Positions 27,001 through 34,198 of a DNA stretch of 64,000 nt are shown here, piece after piece. Every line of letters begins with the position of its first letter. Position 1 is the stretch's first letter. The notes below the pieces were generated by a model. That model was not told the origin of the DNA. It searched no databases and saw only the letters and a program-made list of their open reading frames with translations. The position numbers and the translations under genes were made by a program. Source of the stretch: Flavobacteriales bacterium (GTDB taxonomy: Bacteria > Bacteroidota > Bacteroidia > Flavobacteriales_F > PHOS-HE28); NCBI GenBank assembly GCA_023957375.1, contig JAMLHB010000002.1, positions 806,001-870,000 on the forward strand. The letters run 5' to 3'.

Positions 27001-27194
27001 ACTACCAAAGCACACGCGACGCCGCCACGGATTTCTTCTTCGATCGCATCCGCGCCGGCACCTACGTGTTCCAGTACGACCTGCGCGTGGCCCAAGCGGG
27101 CGACTTCAGCAACGGCATCACCACGGCGGTATGCATGTACGCGCCGGAGTTTGCGGCGCACAGCGAAGGGGTTCGGATAAGGGTGGGGAGGTAA
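21093..27194 (+). CDS. Alpha-2-macroglobulin family lipoprotein with thioester motif
   Basis: 2033 residues, the largest gene here. The start at 21093 gives a lipoprotein signal with lipobox VVFGC, so the protein is membrane-anchored. It has macroglobulin domains (MG1 region near RTFLFTDRAIYRPGQPVLFK) and the A2M core near residue 1237 (ETAFFFPDLLTDKDG). The bait-thioester region has YPHQCSEQ with Cys1480, a CxEQ motif able to form the internal thioester that traps proteases. Near residues 1512-1528 an in-frame insertion encodes SPSPSEKGPGDEG from a perfect hairpin (25636-25658). Bacterial homologues are thought to guard the envelope against foreign proteases, often with a peptidoglycan glycosyltransferase PbpC, which is not adjacent here. 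Confidence 0.92.
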   Translation: MQHAQKFLLVAAAALAVVFGCASVQKTPNMADAKQDPAWAKIDSLANLGQYATALEATNALLASARAGQDWRTEFRAWMYKARFMQYTGAEQKEIISAMEARAGTAETPLKQLLHSVVAQQSWGYYQQHRWQIMDRTNIAEATDDPDTWDQAAFMRKVIAEFTASVSPAQELAAIPVGNLAPLLEPKNADLRLRPTVLDLLAHRALDVFRNSETRLAEHAGQFKLNDANAFAAPAEFASTAPASDDSTAWLLRAVQLYQQLTTLHLRDAQPEALTVLTLERLAFAHENSTLPEKDSLYLNALRALQTSLPTGEANAEVRVAIAQWHADQGAQFQRLAPDSAWKWEKKTAAEICREVIAQAQAPFAVKKATALLAQLEQPSLDITTEEAVLPDAPFKLALTYANVKEVWLRVVKEENPESSHRGYRNAAAMKRLLRMAPLRAWSVQLPDDSDLNAHLTELAAEALPLGAYSILASNNKDFTESSLISVTAVRATRLALAERRLPGNASGVLVMDRNTGLPLKSATALLERHEYHGHAWIFRTIGTATTDADGMAQVALPKDGNGQSRWTVSLGKDRITSPGNYGWYRGEGTHTDTLRTFLFTDRAIYRPGQPVLFKGIVTAKRGGTTVVKAGYATTVEFIDVNGDPIDSLQLTTDAYGSFHGQFTAPQGTLTGSMQLQEKDGGRTIRVEEYKRPTFEVLFPENDTATSAPKLNAMATVHGQAKSYAGVPLDGATVQWTVRREARMPWWCGAYWRSFIPWGQPVEVASGTAETDGAGNFSIAFLAQADRSISLKADPTFSFTVEASITDVNGETQSGTTSISVGYRSINIALDAGEGLNRATADSLKLGVQDLNGNALDVPMDVRISRLHTPGVPLRGRQWERPDVFVIPPDAYKKLFPGSVYTNGDDPLTWPRVDVVLERKQWSANGQELALSGIKQWDVGAYLIEASATDADGKEVKVQKVISVYDPAVQHTGFVNEAFHVEAVKARAEPGEKAELLLSSALPEAHILMEVEREGKIAVRRWFTIKDGQQLVELPVLEADRGGFTVHFIGAERGLSHKQDVFIEVPWSNKELQVEWMTFRDKLLPGEKEEWRLKIQGPKGEKVAAQLLAGMYDASLDHFVRNDWNMSVWPTASAQMGWEQMAPFGTNGSITYGRHQSLPNDTTHIYPALNLFGLPMAYGRGGVMTMEMRSMSADAAMAPPMQANAGFAKKELEESSANAEVPEPATAQDVPQPATRTDFRETAFFFPDLLTDKDGSVILKFTMPDALTRWKLLGLAHTTDLKTARFTKEVITQKPLMVTPNLPRFLREDDKITFSAKVNVVDAGVSSRSAARDLEGTPLNGTATLELFDPFTNAPVDARFNLKQSAQPFTAGPGHSAVVQWDLSVPEGISAVAVRISAKAGTFTDAEQRPLPILTDRVLVTESLPLPTSTAGKKTFTLEKLRNDTSSTLRHQSLKLEFTPNPAWYAVQALPYLMEYPHQCSEQVFSRLYANSLAAHIVDERPKIKEVFAQWRADSPSPSEKGPGDEGAFLSNLEKNSELKNIVLAETPWVLNARNESESRQRIGLLFDMQRMAAERGKALKQLRDAQLGNGAWPWFSGMQPSRWVTQGIVAGFGHLEKLGAADLRPDGQTQQMLKQAVNWLDEDVAKDYQRLLKDYSKKELDQYTPSHSDVQFLYARSFFPRWPITGTTATAANFYKQRLAATWLQFGLQEQAMIALALHRMGDAATAQLIMKSLGERATRSEELGMYWKNFNAGYNWWDFPTETHALLIEAFHEVARDEQAVNELRLYLLKLKQTTDWKTTKATAEACYALLLTGDDWLEPAAAPVITVGRDVVVADKQEAGTGYFTKTWSGEEVNRDMGVVSVTTTTDRAAWGALYWQYFEQMDKVTSAASPFSIKKQVLLNTATDAGPQLVALDKSRTLKPGDKLTVRIELRTDRDLDYVHLKDLRASGLEPTETLSGYRSQGGLGYYQSTRDAATDFFFDRIRAGTYVFQYDLRVAQAGDFSNGITTAVCMYAPEFAAHSEGVRIRVGR

Positions 27195-27294
27195 ACTTGG
27201 GGAATACCACCACACAGCATTTGGCTGCCGCAGGTTGCTCCCCATTTGATCACCGGTCCCGGCGCCTATCTTTACCAAGAAGAATTCGCGGCAC

Positions 27295-27531
27295 ATGGGA
27301 ACCGAGGCAATGAAGCTGGAATTGATTGAATGGCTTGCCGGATTAAAAGACAAGGCCATTGTTACCTCCTTGTTCAACATCAAACAGGCCAATGAAGCCG
27401 AGGATTGGTACCTTGGGCTGACCCCGGAGCAAAAAGCCTCGATAGCGCGGGGATTGGAAGATGCCGAGGCGGGGCGTGTATTGTCTTCGGAAGAGATGTG
27501 GAAGCGCTATGGCCGCACCAAAAAGGGTTGA
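27295..27531 (+). CDS. Type II antitoxin-like protein
   Basis: 78 residues, acidic C-terminal half with a pattern (ARGLEDAEAGRVLSSEEMWKRYG) seen in RelB/ParD-type antitoxins paired with ParE/RelE toxins. It overlaps the toxin gene by 23 bases. Starts at 27295 or 27310 are both possible. A near -7 box (TATCTTTA, 27267-27274) lies just upstream, so the pair probably has its own promoter and autoregulates. Confidence 0.75.
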   Translation: MGTEAMKLELIEWLAGLKDKAIVTSLFNIKQANEAEDWYLGLTPEQKASIARGLEDAEAGRVLSSEEMWKRYGRTKKG

Positions 27532-27808
27532 TTGGACCTTTGAGGCGCTGGAGGAGCTGGCCAACATCCATGATGCGGTGCAGCAACGATGGTCCCCTGA
27601 CATGGCCGAACGCTTCTTGGGCCTGGTGTCCCAGTTTGAAGATCTCGTAGCGAAATACCCCAACGGATTTCGGGCCTCCACCACCAATCCCTCCCTTCGC
27701 TTGGGGATCATACACCGGACCGTGCTGGCAGTTTATCGTGTCGACCCTGATCGCGTGTTGGTCATTTCCTTGATCCATGCGCGGGCCGACAATAGTCGAT
27801 TCCTGTAG
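27509..27808 (+). CDS. RelE/ParE-family toxin
   Basis: 99 residues with the ParE/RelE pattern: N-terminal W(T)FEALEELANIHDAVQQRWS helix, central FEDLVAKYPNGF, and a C-terminal strand VYRVDPDRVLVISLIHARADNSRFL. Family members either cut ribosome-bound mRNA or block gyrase; which one cannot be told here. The start at 27509 lies inside the antitoxin gene, the usual antitoxin-first coupled order. Confidence 0.82.
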   Translation: MAAPKRVDWTFEALEELANIHDAVQQRWSPDMAERFLGLVSQFEDLVAKYPNGFRASTTNPSLRLGIIHRTVLAVYRVDPDRVLVISLIHARADNSRFL

Positions 27809-27894
27809 GGTTGCGGTGGGCTTTCCACTAAACGAGGAACGGGAGCTCCTTTGCGCAGGATGGGGTTTAGCTTCGTGATGAAACCCTCACAGCC

Positions 27895-28875
27895 ATGAAG
27901 TTCATTGCGATCCTCGGAATGTCGATCAGCCTGTGCATGCCTTGCCGCTCACAAACCCTGTTGTGTACGGGCGCAGATTCCGTCCTGGCCATGTACCGCG
28001 ATGATGCCGACCGGATCGCCATCGCGAAGACCTTCCAGAACGGAACGACCTGGATGGATTCCGTGGCCATTGATCCGGTACCGGCGCAAACCGCCCTGGC
28101 CGCATTGGTAGCCGTGTACAACTCCGCATCGACCCAGCGGGACACCGTGGTGGACCTGTTGGACATCCACATCTATCCCCATATCCCGTTGCGGTCGGTC
28201 ATCTTGTCCGCCGATACCTCATTGGACTGGGTCCACCAGTTGGTGGCGGGCAACATCCCCACTGGAAATGCAACTATCGACAATTTGATGCAGCAATACG
28301 ATGTGGTTGACGTCAACCCATGGAACTGGATCGTTGATGCCACCCAAGAGTTCACCTTCACCACCGGCACCAACTGGAACCTGTTGCCATTGACCCACCT
28401 GTTCGAGCAGATTCCGGGAGTTCATTATTGTGTGGTCAATGGAACCGTGGGCGACGGGGACCGCATCACGGATTCTGTTTTTGCGGAGCATGTGGAGATC
28501 ACATACTCCTATGGATGGGGTGACTGCCCAGCAGGCTGCGGCGGCTTTTATTCGTGGGTTTTTTCCGTCGCGCCCGATTGCTCGGTGCAGTTCCTCGGCA
28601 GCTACGGGCAGTCCCCGTTCATCACCACCGAAGTGCCTGAACCAGTGCCCGGCCAAAACCGCGCATGGCCCAACCCCGCCGACGACGTGCTGCACCTGCC
28701 GGCACCGCTTCGCCAGGGGCAATGGGTCCTGTACGGAGGGGATGGCCGGCTGCTTGGCGCGCCCCTGGTGCAAGGGGGCGGCATTGCCGTGGGCGGCCTG
28801 CCGCCGGGCAGCTATTGGCTGCGCCGCACGGACCGCCCCGGGGAACCGCCCTTGCGCTTTGTGGTGGTGCATTGA
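27895..28875 (+). CDS. Secreted protein with T9SS type A sorting domain
   Basis: 326 residues. A signal peptide ends near CRSQ (residue 20). The middle about 230 residues are not recognised; they contain several Cys (CPAGCGG) and aromatic strands. The C-terminal about 75 residues (RAWPNPADDVLHLP, VLYGGDGRLL, GGLPPGSYWLR) form a short T9SS sorting domain. It would be delivered to the cell surface. The lipoprotein gene follows after 40 bases. Confidence 0.82.
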   Translation: MKFIAILGMSISLCMPCRSQTLLCTGADSVLAMYRDDADRIAIAKTFQNGTTWMDSVAIDPVPAQTALAALVAVYNSASTQRDTVVDLLDIHIYPHIPLRSVILSADTSLDWVHQLVAGNIPTGNATIDNLMQQYDVVDVNPWNWIVDATQEFTFTTGTNWNLLPLTHLFEQIPGVHYCVVNGTVGDGDRITDSVFAEHVEITYSYGWGDCPAGCGGFYSWVFSVAPDCSVQFLGSYGQSPFITTEVPEPVPGQNRAWPNPADDVLHLPAPLRQGQWVLYGGDGRLLGAPLVQGGGIAVGGLPPGSYWLRRTDRPGEPPLRFVVVH

Positions 28876-28915
28876 CGGGTTGGGGCTTGGTACCGATCCA
28901 GCCTACTTTCGCCCC

Positions 28916-29443
28916 ATGAAGTACTTCATTCCCGCCGCCGTCCTTGCAGGCGCGATCCTGCTGAACGCCTGCGGAGATGGCAAAGCCGATGCCGCCAAAC
29001 AGATAGCCGCCGTAGCCGACAGCATCAAGGCGGCCAACACCATTGACCTTGCGGAGCACCACCTGCCCTTGACCGTGGAAGTGCCCGTGGGCTTGCCTAC
29101 GGCAACCGTGCTGTGGAAGGACGAGGTGGGCAAGCTTACCGTGACGGCAGGCGACCAGTTCGCATTGGAGATCTTTGAAGGGCCTTCCGGACTTGGGGGC
29201 TTGAAGGCCGACTTGGACCGAGACCTGCTGAAAAAGAACACCGTTGTGGAGGAATCCCCGGACTTGATCATTTACCGGTCCGAATTCCCGGACGACACGG
29301 CGTTGGTGTTCCATCATTTCAGCCAAACCATCACTGTTGGGGACCGCACCTTCCAAGTCAGCGACCTGGAAACAGGCACATCGTACTCCTTGGAAGCCAT
29401 ACGCCGCATGGCCGCCTCCGTACGGGTCCGGCAACCCGCTTGA
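28916..29443 (+). CDS. Lipoprotein of unknown function
   Basis: 175 residues with a lipoprotein signal (LAGAILLNAC, lipobox Cys near residue 19). The mature part has a mixed alpha/beta appearance and no known motif. ATG 28916 follows a near-consensus -7 box (TACTTTCG, 28904-28911) by 4 bases, supporting this start and a short leader. Confidence 0.75.
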   Translation: MKYFIPAAVLAGAILLNACGDGKADAAKQIAAVADSIKAANTIDLAEHHLPLTVEVPVGLPTATVLWKDEVGKLTVTAGDQFALEIFEGPSGLGGLKADLDRDLLKKNTVVEESPDLIIYRSEFPDDTALVFHHFSQTITVGDRTFQVSDLETGTSYSLEAIRRMAASVRVRQPA

Positions 29444-29527
29444 TGGGCCATCCGCCCACTGCCATCGGAAAAATTGGAGGTTCACCCCACGCTTCTTGCT
29501 ATATTTCGGCCCCTATTGCCGATCGTG

Positions 29528-30325
29528 ATGTTCAAATTCCGAATCCTCCTGCTCATTGGCACCTTGTTCGCCGGGATGGCCGCACACGCAGCCACCATCG
29601 TGCTGGACGGCCATTACCAAGGTAAAAACATCTTCGTGCAGAATCCCTTTTCAGAAGCAGGGGTCGGTTTCTGTGTGTACCAAGTAATGGTCAACGACAA
29701 GATCAGCACGGACGAGATCAATTCAAGCGCGTTCGAGATCGACCTGGACATGTACAATTTCAAGATCGGGGACAAGGTGTCGATCAAAATCCTGCACAAG
29801 GACGGTTGCTCACCGAAGGTACTGAACCCAGAGGTGCTCAAGCCCAAGAGTACCTTCAACATGGTAAAGCAGGGCATTTCCACGGACGGCACCTACACCT
29901 GGACCACCACCAATGAAACGGGCGAACTCCCCTATGTGGTGCAACAGAAGCGTTGGAACAAATGGATCCGCGTGGGTGAAGTACCGGGCGACGGCACGCC
30001 CGGGGAGCACACGTATTCCTTCAAGGTGATCCCGCACAGTGCTGAAAATGTTTTCCGGGTGATGCAGATGGACAACAGCCGGCGTCCACGGTTCAGCGAG
30101 AGCGTTACTTTTACCAATGCGGCCATCGCGCCGGTGACCTGGACGTATGACAAGGGCAAGAAGGCGATCCACATGAGCGGTGGCAGCCTGTATGAGATCT
30201 ATGACCAGTACGGGAACATCGTCAAGCGCGGCTATTCCACCGACATCGATGTGAGCACCTTGGACAAGGGGCTCTATTACCTGAACTACGACAACAAGAC
30301 CGGGGAATCGTTCATCAAGCGGTGA
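29528..30325 (+). CDS. Secreted beta-rich protein with a T9SS-like C-terminal domain
   Basis: 265 residues. The start at 29528 precedes a signal peptide (FRILLLIGTLFAGMAAHAA). The N-terminal half (TIVLDGHYQGKNIFVQNPF, VYQVMVNDK) is a pattern common in Bacteroidota exported proteins. The last about 70 residues (GGSLYEIYDQYGNIVKRG, STLDKGLYYLNYDNKTGESF) look like a short T9SS sorting domain ending in a lysine/arginine. Function unknown. A hairpin with a T-run follows at 30351-30371. Confidence 0.78.
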   Translation: MFKFRILLLIGTLFAGMAAHAATIVLDGHYQGKNIFVQNPFSEAGVGFCVYQVMVNDKISTDEINSSAFEIDLDMYNFKIGDKVSIKILHKDGCSPKVLNPEVLKPKSTFNMVKQGISTDGTYTWTTTNETGELPYVVQQKRWNKWIRVGEVPGDGTPGEHTYSFKVIPHSAENVFRVMQMDNSRRPRFSESVTFTNAAIAPVTWTYDKGKKAIHMSGGSLYEIYDQYGNIVKRGYSTDIDVSTLDKGLYYLNYDNKTGESFIKR

Positions 30326-30350
30326 ACGCAGTTCCTGGAATACGCAATGC

Positions 30351-30371
30351 CCTGCTCCAGCGGGTTTTTTT
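30351..30371 (+). terminator. Rho-independent terminator
   Basis: A short stem CCTGC/GCGGG (one G-T pair) with loop TCCA, directly followed by seven T residues, 26 bases after the stop of the secreted protein gene. Confidence 0.65.
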
Positions 30372-30471
30372 GCTTTTGGGGGATGGGTGAGTAATGTTGG
30401 GCGAGTAGTGGCAGGTGAGTGGCGAATAGTGCAGTCAGTCCCGGCACATGGCGAAGGAGTAACTTTCCGGC

Positions 30472-30873
30472 ATGATCCGGATCGAACACATCGGCATTGC
30501 CGTGAAGGACATCCATAGCGCTGAGGAGTTGTACGCGAAGCTTCTGGGAAGCCCTTCATACAAACGCGAGGAAGTGCCCAGTGAAGGGGTGATCACCTCC
30601 TTCTTCCAAGCCGGCCCCAACAAGATCGAGCTGCTGGAGAGCACCCGGCCAGACGGGCCCATCGCCAAGGCCATTGAAAAGCGGGGCGAAGGCATCCACC
30701 ACATCGCCTTCGAGGTGGCCGACATCCATGCGGAAATGGCGCGCCTGCGTGCGGAAGGATTTGCGCTGCTCAATGAGGAACCCAAACGTGGCGCGGACAA
30801 CAAGCTGGTTTGCTTTGTGCACCCCAAGAGCGCCAACGGCGTGCTGGTGGAGCTTTGCCAAGAGATCCAATAA
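30472..30873 (+). CDS. mce: Methylmalonyl-CoA epimerase
   Basis: 133 residues, a vicinal-oxygen-chelate fold. Family features are IEHIGIAVKD at the start (metal-binding His6), Y..LLG, FFQAGPNKIELLE, GEGIHHIAFEV with the second His, and the final VLVELCQ strand. It interconverts (R)- and (S)-methylmalonyl-CoA in propionate/succinate metabolism; Bacteroidota often have it with methylmalonyl-CoA mutase, which is not nearby. Start ATG lies 5 bases after TAACTTTC, a near -7 box. Confidence 0.93.
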   Translation: MIRIEHIGIAVKDIHSAEELYAKLLGSPSYKREEVPSEGVITSFFQAGPNKIELLESTRPDGPIAKAIEKRGEGIHHIAFEVADIHAEMARLRAEGFALLNEEPKRGADNKLVCFVHPKSANGVLVELCQEIQ

Positions 30874-30875
30874 AC

Positions 30876-31211
30876 ATGGCAACGAGCAAGGAAACGGCCG
30901 CCTTCATCCTGGGGGAACTGGGCAGCGATGGGCGCTTCAGCGTGAAACCCATGTTCGGTGAGTACGCGATTTACGCGGACGGCAAAACGGTGGGCTTCAT
31001 CTGCGACAACCAACTGCTGCTGAAGATCATGTCTGAAAGCGCCGACCTGGACGCGCTGTGCGAAAGGGCCCAGGCCTACCCGGGATCGAAAGACTACTAC
31101 CTGGTGCCGGAGGACCTGATCGCCGGCGACCACAAGCTGCCCAAGCTGATGCTGCGCATGGCGGAGGCCTTGCCCATGCCTAAAGTGAAAAAGAAGCGGG
31201 TGAAGGGTTGA
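30876..31211 (+). CDS. TfoX N-terminal domain protein
   Basis: 111 residues matching the TfoX_N domain (PF04993): KPMFGEYAIYADGKTVGFIC and DNQLLLKI near the start. The Sxy/TfoX C-terminal helix-hairpin part is absent, as in many stand-alone versions, so a role in competence cannot be claimed. It starts two bases after the epimerase stop codon and is co-transcribed with it. The C-terminus is Lys-rich. Confidence 0.85.
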   Translation: MATSKETAAFILGELGSDGRFSVKPMFGEYAIYADGKTVGFICDNQLLLKIMSESADLDALCERAQAYPGSKDYYLVPEDLIAGDHKLPKLMLRMAEALPMPKVKKKRVKG

Positions 31212-31265
31212 ACCAACTCATTCCTCCGAAAATGTTACGGATCGGTTCACAGCAGCTACTTTAGC

Positions 31266-31598
31266 ATGAAAGGTATGCGGGTGGCCATGAAGAAATTGAT
31301 CCAACTGTCCAGATCGGAGATCGTGATCTGGTCCTTGGGCCTTGTCATGCTCTATTTCCTGGGCGACCGGACCGGACCTTCCCTTTGCCTTTTCAAATGG
31401 CTTGGGGTTGAACATTGCTGGGGCTGCGGATTGGGCCATGCCGTACATGATGCGCTTCATTTGGATTTCGCCGGCTCCTTCGATTACCATCCCCTCGGTA
31501 TACCCGTCTTGGCGGTCCTGCTCATCCGGATTGCCAGACAAGCTCGATCAACCATCCAACCACCAAGTCAACCAACATGGAACAGAAAGATCTGCTGA
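31266..31598 (+). CDS. DUF2752 family membrane protein
   Basis: 110 residues. Two hydrophobic segments (about 20-37 and 72-88) flank the motif EHCWGCGLGHAVHDALH, the CxxCG core of DUF2752. The family is widespread in Bacteroidota and usually found beside a TM2-domain gene, as here, where it overlaps by 22 bases. Start at 31266 follows a near -7 box TACTTTAG by 2 bases. Function unknown. Confidence 0.8.
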   Translation: MKGMRVAMKKLIQLSRSEIVIWSLGLVMLYFLGDRTGPSLCLFKWLGVEHCWGCGLGHAVHDALHLDFAGSFDYHPLGIPVLAVLLIRIARQARSTIQPPSQPTWNRKIC

Positions 31599-31939
31599 TG
31601 ATGATTCCCGGGCTGAAGCCGGAAGAACTGATGATGCTACAGAATTCCATGTCCGGGCTAAACGAAACACAAACCAGGCAATTCCTGACGATGTACTCCA
31701 CGAACAGGAAGGACGGACAAACCATGCTATTGCTCGCGCTCATCGGTCTCTTGGGGGTCGCAGGGATCCAGCGCTTCATCATTGGTCAAACCGGAATGGG
31801 CGTGGTCTACTTGTTGACCGTTGGCTTCTGCGGGATAGGCACCATCATCGATGCAGTAAACGCAAACAAGTTGGCCATGGAACACAACCAAGCTGAGGCC
31901 ATGCGCGTGCTGAACATGATGAAGATGATGGGTAGCTGA
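31577..31939 (+). CDS. TM2 domain protein
   Basis: 120 residues. After about 45 cytosolic residues comes a TM2 domain: LLLALIGLLGVAGIQRFIIGQ, then GVVYLLTVGFCGIGTIIDAV with the conserved D near the second segment. A Met-rich tail follows. It overlaps the DUF2752 gene, a common Bacteroidota pairing of unknown role. Confidence 0.88.
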   Translation: MEQKDLLMMIPGLKPEELMMLQNSMSGLNETQTRQFLTMYSTNRKDGQTMLLLALIGLLGVAGIQRFIIGQTGMGVVYLLTVGFCGIGTIIDAVNANKLAMEHNQAEAMRVLNMMKMMGS

Positions 31940-32283
31940 CGCCGCCCCTTCAGGCATTCCCTTCCGGCAGTGGCAAGCGCATGGGCATGCGCACAACTGT
32001 TCGTGCGCTGCTGTCAAGTGCGCAACATGGTCACCGGCAACTGCGATCTGGTGCAACTCCTGCCCTGCAATGCTGAGGAGCAGCTGATGCCCAAGGTGGA
32101 AACCGAAGAAAAGGGGTTGAAGGCTTCACCGGTGAACCGGTAGAACCACGAGGGATACGAGGGGCACCAAGAAGCTGCATGGGGATACCCGCTTTGTGCG
32201 CTTCGCGCCGATGGTGGTTAACGAAGCCCAAGTCCCGCGCTCCCTTTGCACTCTTCGTGCCCTTTGCGGTAGGCAAAGCCTGT
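31940..32283. other. Intergenic region with dispersed-repeat-like sequence
   Basis: 344 bases between the TM2 gene and the HAD gene. No gene recognised. It contains CCACGAGGGATACGAGGGGC and, in the opposite sense, CTTTGCACTCTTCGTGCCC, which look like dispersed low-complexity repeats. Confidence 0.4.
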
Positions 32284-32928
32284 TCAACCCAGCAGCCCCA
32301 GCCGTTCTGCCAGGCCGCACACATCCTCCCTTGCCAGATCCAAGTGCTCCGCATGCAGGCCCGCTTGCTGCGCCCCCTCCACATGCTGAATACTATCGTC
32401 GATGAAGAGTGTGCGGGCCGGATCGGCGTGATGCTTTTCCAGCACGAAGCGGAATGCAGCGGCATCCGGTTTACGCAAGCCAATCTCGCAACTGTAGTAC
32501 GCCCCATGGAACAGTGCCTTGAAGTCCAGGATGCTGTTCTCCCTGGCCACGATGGCCTCGAAGGCGGGCACATGGATGGCGTTGGTGTTGCTGAGCAACA
32601 GCACTTGAAAGCGTTCCTTCAGGCGTTCCACCAGTGCGATCCGTTCCGGGGGAATGCTGCCCAGCATGGCGTTCCAACTGGCATCGATCTGTGCGTCCGC
32701 CAAGGGTGCGCGCAAAATGTCCCGAATACGGTCCCGGAACTGCGCCGGGGAAATGGCCCCTATTTCGAACCCGTCAAACAGGTGGTCCTGCCTGGCTTTG
32801 CTGTACAGCGTTTCAAAATCCCGGAAGCCCAATTGCGCAAAGGCTTGCGCCGCAGCCAAATAATCCACGTCGATGAGCACCCCGCCAAGGTCCAGCAGGA
32901 TGGTATCAACACCAGTGCTCAGGTGCAT
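32284..32928 (-). CDS. HAD superfamily hydrolase
   Basis: 214 residues with the four HAD motifs: I DLGGVLIDVD near residue 12 (the second Asp position is the atypical GGV form of the HAD-IA haloacid-dehalogenase-like group, with nucleophile Asp), II LLLSNTN, III Lys in LRKPDAAAF, IV FIDDS. A helical cap sits between I and II. Closest in style to YihX-like sugar-phosphate phosphatases; substrate unknown. ATG 32928 lies after a near -7 box (TAGTTTCG on the minus strand). Confidence 0.88.
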   Translation of the reverse strand: MHLSTGVDTILLDLGGVLIDVDYLAAAQAFAQLGFRDFETLYSKARQDHLFDGFEIGAISPAQFRDRIRDILRAPLADAQIDASWNAMLGSIPPERIALVERLKERFQVLLLSNTNAIHVPAFEAIVARENSILDFKALFHGAYYSCEIGLRKPDAAAFRFVLEKHHADPARTLFIDDSIQHVEGAQQAGLHAEHLDLAREDVCGLAERLGLLG

Positions 32929-32988
32929 GGGGCGCGAAACTACCCGCTTTCCGTCGGGGACCAACCGCTATTTTCGCCGCTCCTCAAC

Positions 32989-33061
<73 letters not shown>

Positions 33062-33181
33062 CAGATCTATATCCTTCACCACGGATGGACACGGACACAC
33101 ACGGATGGAACATGGAAGGGACAAGGGCGATCCCTTCCGGCCCGTGCCGGTCGGCAACAAGGGCATGAACACGTTCCGAAC

Positions 33182-34192
33182 ATGAAGAAGACGATCGTTA
33201 CCGGCGGGGCGGGCTTCATCGGCTCGCACACGTGGGTTGAATTGCTGGCTGCGGGCTTTGAGCCCATCATTGTGGACGACCTGCGCAACAGCGAAGAGCG
33301 CGTGCTGGAAGGCTTGGAAAAGATCAGTGGCCACAAGCCGGTCATACACCGGGTCGATTGCTGTGATGCGGAGGCACTGGACCGTGTCTTCGCAGCCGAA
33401 AGGCCCTCCAGCGTGATCCACTTTGCGGCGGACAAGGCCGTGAACGAAAGCGTGCGCGACCCGCTGAAGTACTACCACAACAACATCGGCTCGCTGGCCA
33501 CGCTCCTGCGCGTGATGGACACGCACCAGGTGAAGAACATCGTTTTCTCTTCCTCCTGCACGGTGTACGGCAACAGCGGGCATTCACCGGTGACCGAGGA
33601 CCTGCCTCCGGGCGAGGCGGCATCGCCGTATGGCTACACCAAGATGGTGTGCGAGCACATGCTGCGCGACACCGTGGCCTCCGACGCGGGATTGCGCGCC
33701 GTACTGCTGCGCTACTTCAACCCGGTAGGTGCACACCCTTCCGCCCTGATCGGTGAATTGCCCATCGGCGTGCCAAGCAACTTGGTGCCTTACATGACCC
33801 AGGCAGCCGCCGGCTTGCGCGACAGGCTCACGGTATTTGGTGACGATTACGACACGCGTGACGGCAGCTGCATCCGTGATTACATCCACGTGGTGGACTT
33901 GGCCAAGGCGCACGTGCTGGCGTTGCAATGGGCCGCGAAACAACACCCTCCGTTCTGTGAAGTGTTCAACCTGGGCACCGGCAAGGGCAATACCGTGCTG
34001 GAGGCCGTGCACACGTTTGAGCAGGAGAACGGGGTGAAGGTGCCCTTCGTGATCGGCCCCCGCCGGGAGGGTGATGTGCCCGTGATGTTTGCCGACACCA
34101 CCAAGAGCCGTAAGGTACTGGGCTGGCAAACGAAGCTGACCTTGGCCGATGCGCTCAGGGACGCATGGCGCTGGCAGCAGGCGTTGGGTTGA
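33182..34192 (+). CDS. galE: UDP-glucose 4-epimerase
   Basis: 336 residues, extended SDR. NAD motif TGGAGFIGSH at the N-terminus, DCCDAEAL region, SSSCTVYG with catalytic Ser, YGYTKMVCE with catalytic Tyr and Lys near residues 150-154, and LRYFNPVGAHPS, DGSCIRDYIHVVDLA diagnostic of GalE. It interconverts UDP-glucose and UDP-galactose for surface polysaccharides or Leloir metabolism. It stands alone, convergent with the permease gene 6 bases away. Confidence 0.96.
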   Translation: MKKTIVTGGAGFIGSHTWVELLAAGFEPIIVDDLRNSEERVLEGLEKISGHKPVIHRVDCCDAEALDRVFAAERPSSVIHFAADKAVNESVRDPLKYYHNNIGSLATLLRVMDTHQVKNIVFSSSCTVYGNSGHSPVTEDLPPGEAASPYGYTKMVCEHMLRDTVASDAGLRAVLLRYFNPVGAHPSALIGELPIGVPSNLVPYMTQAAAGLRDRLTVFGDDYDTRDGSCIRDYIHVVDLAKAHVLALQWAAKQHPPFCEVFNLGTGKGNTVLEAVHTFEQENGVKVPFVIGPRREGDVPVMFADTTKSRKVLGWQTKLTLADALRDAWRWQQALG

Positions 34193-34198
34193 GGCCGG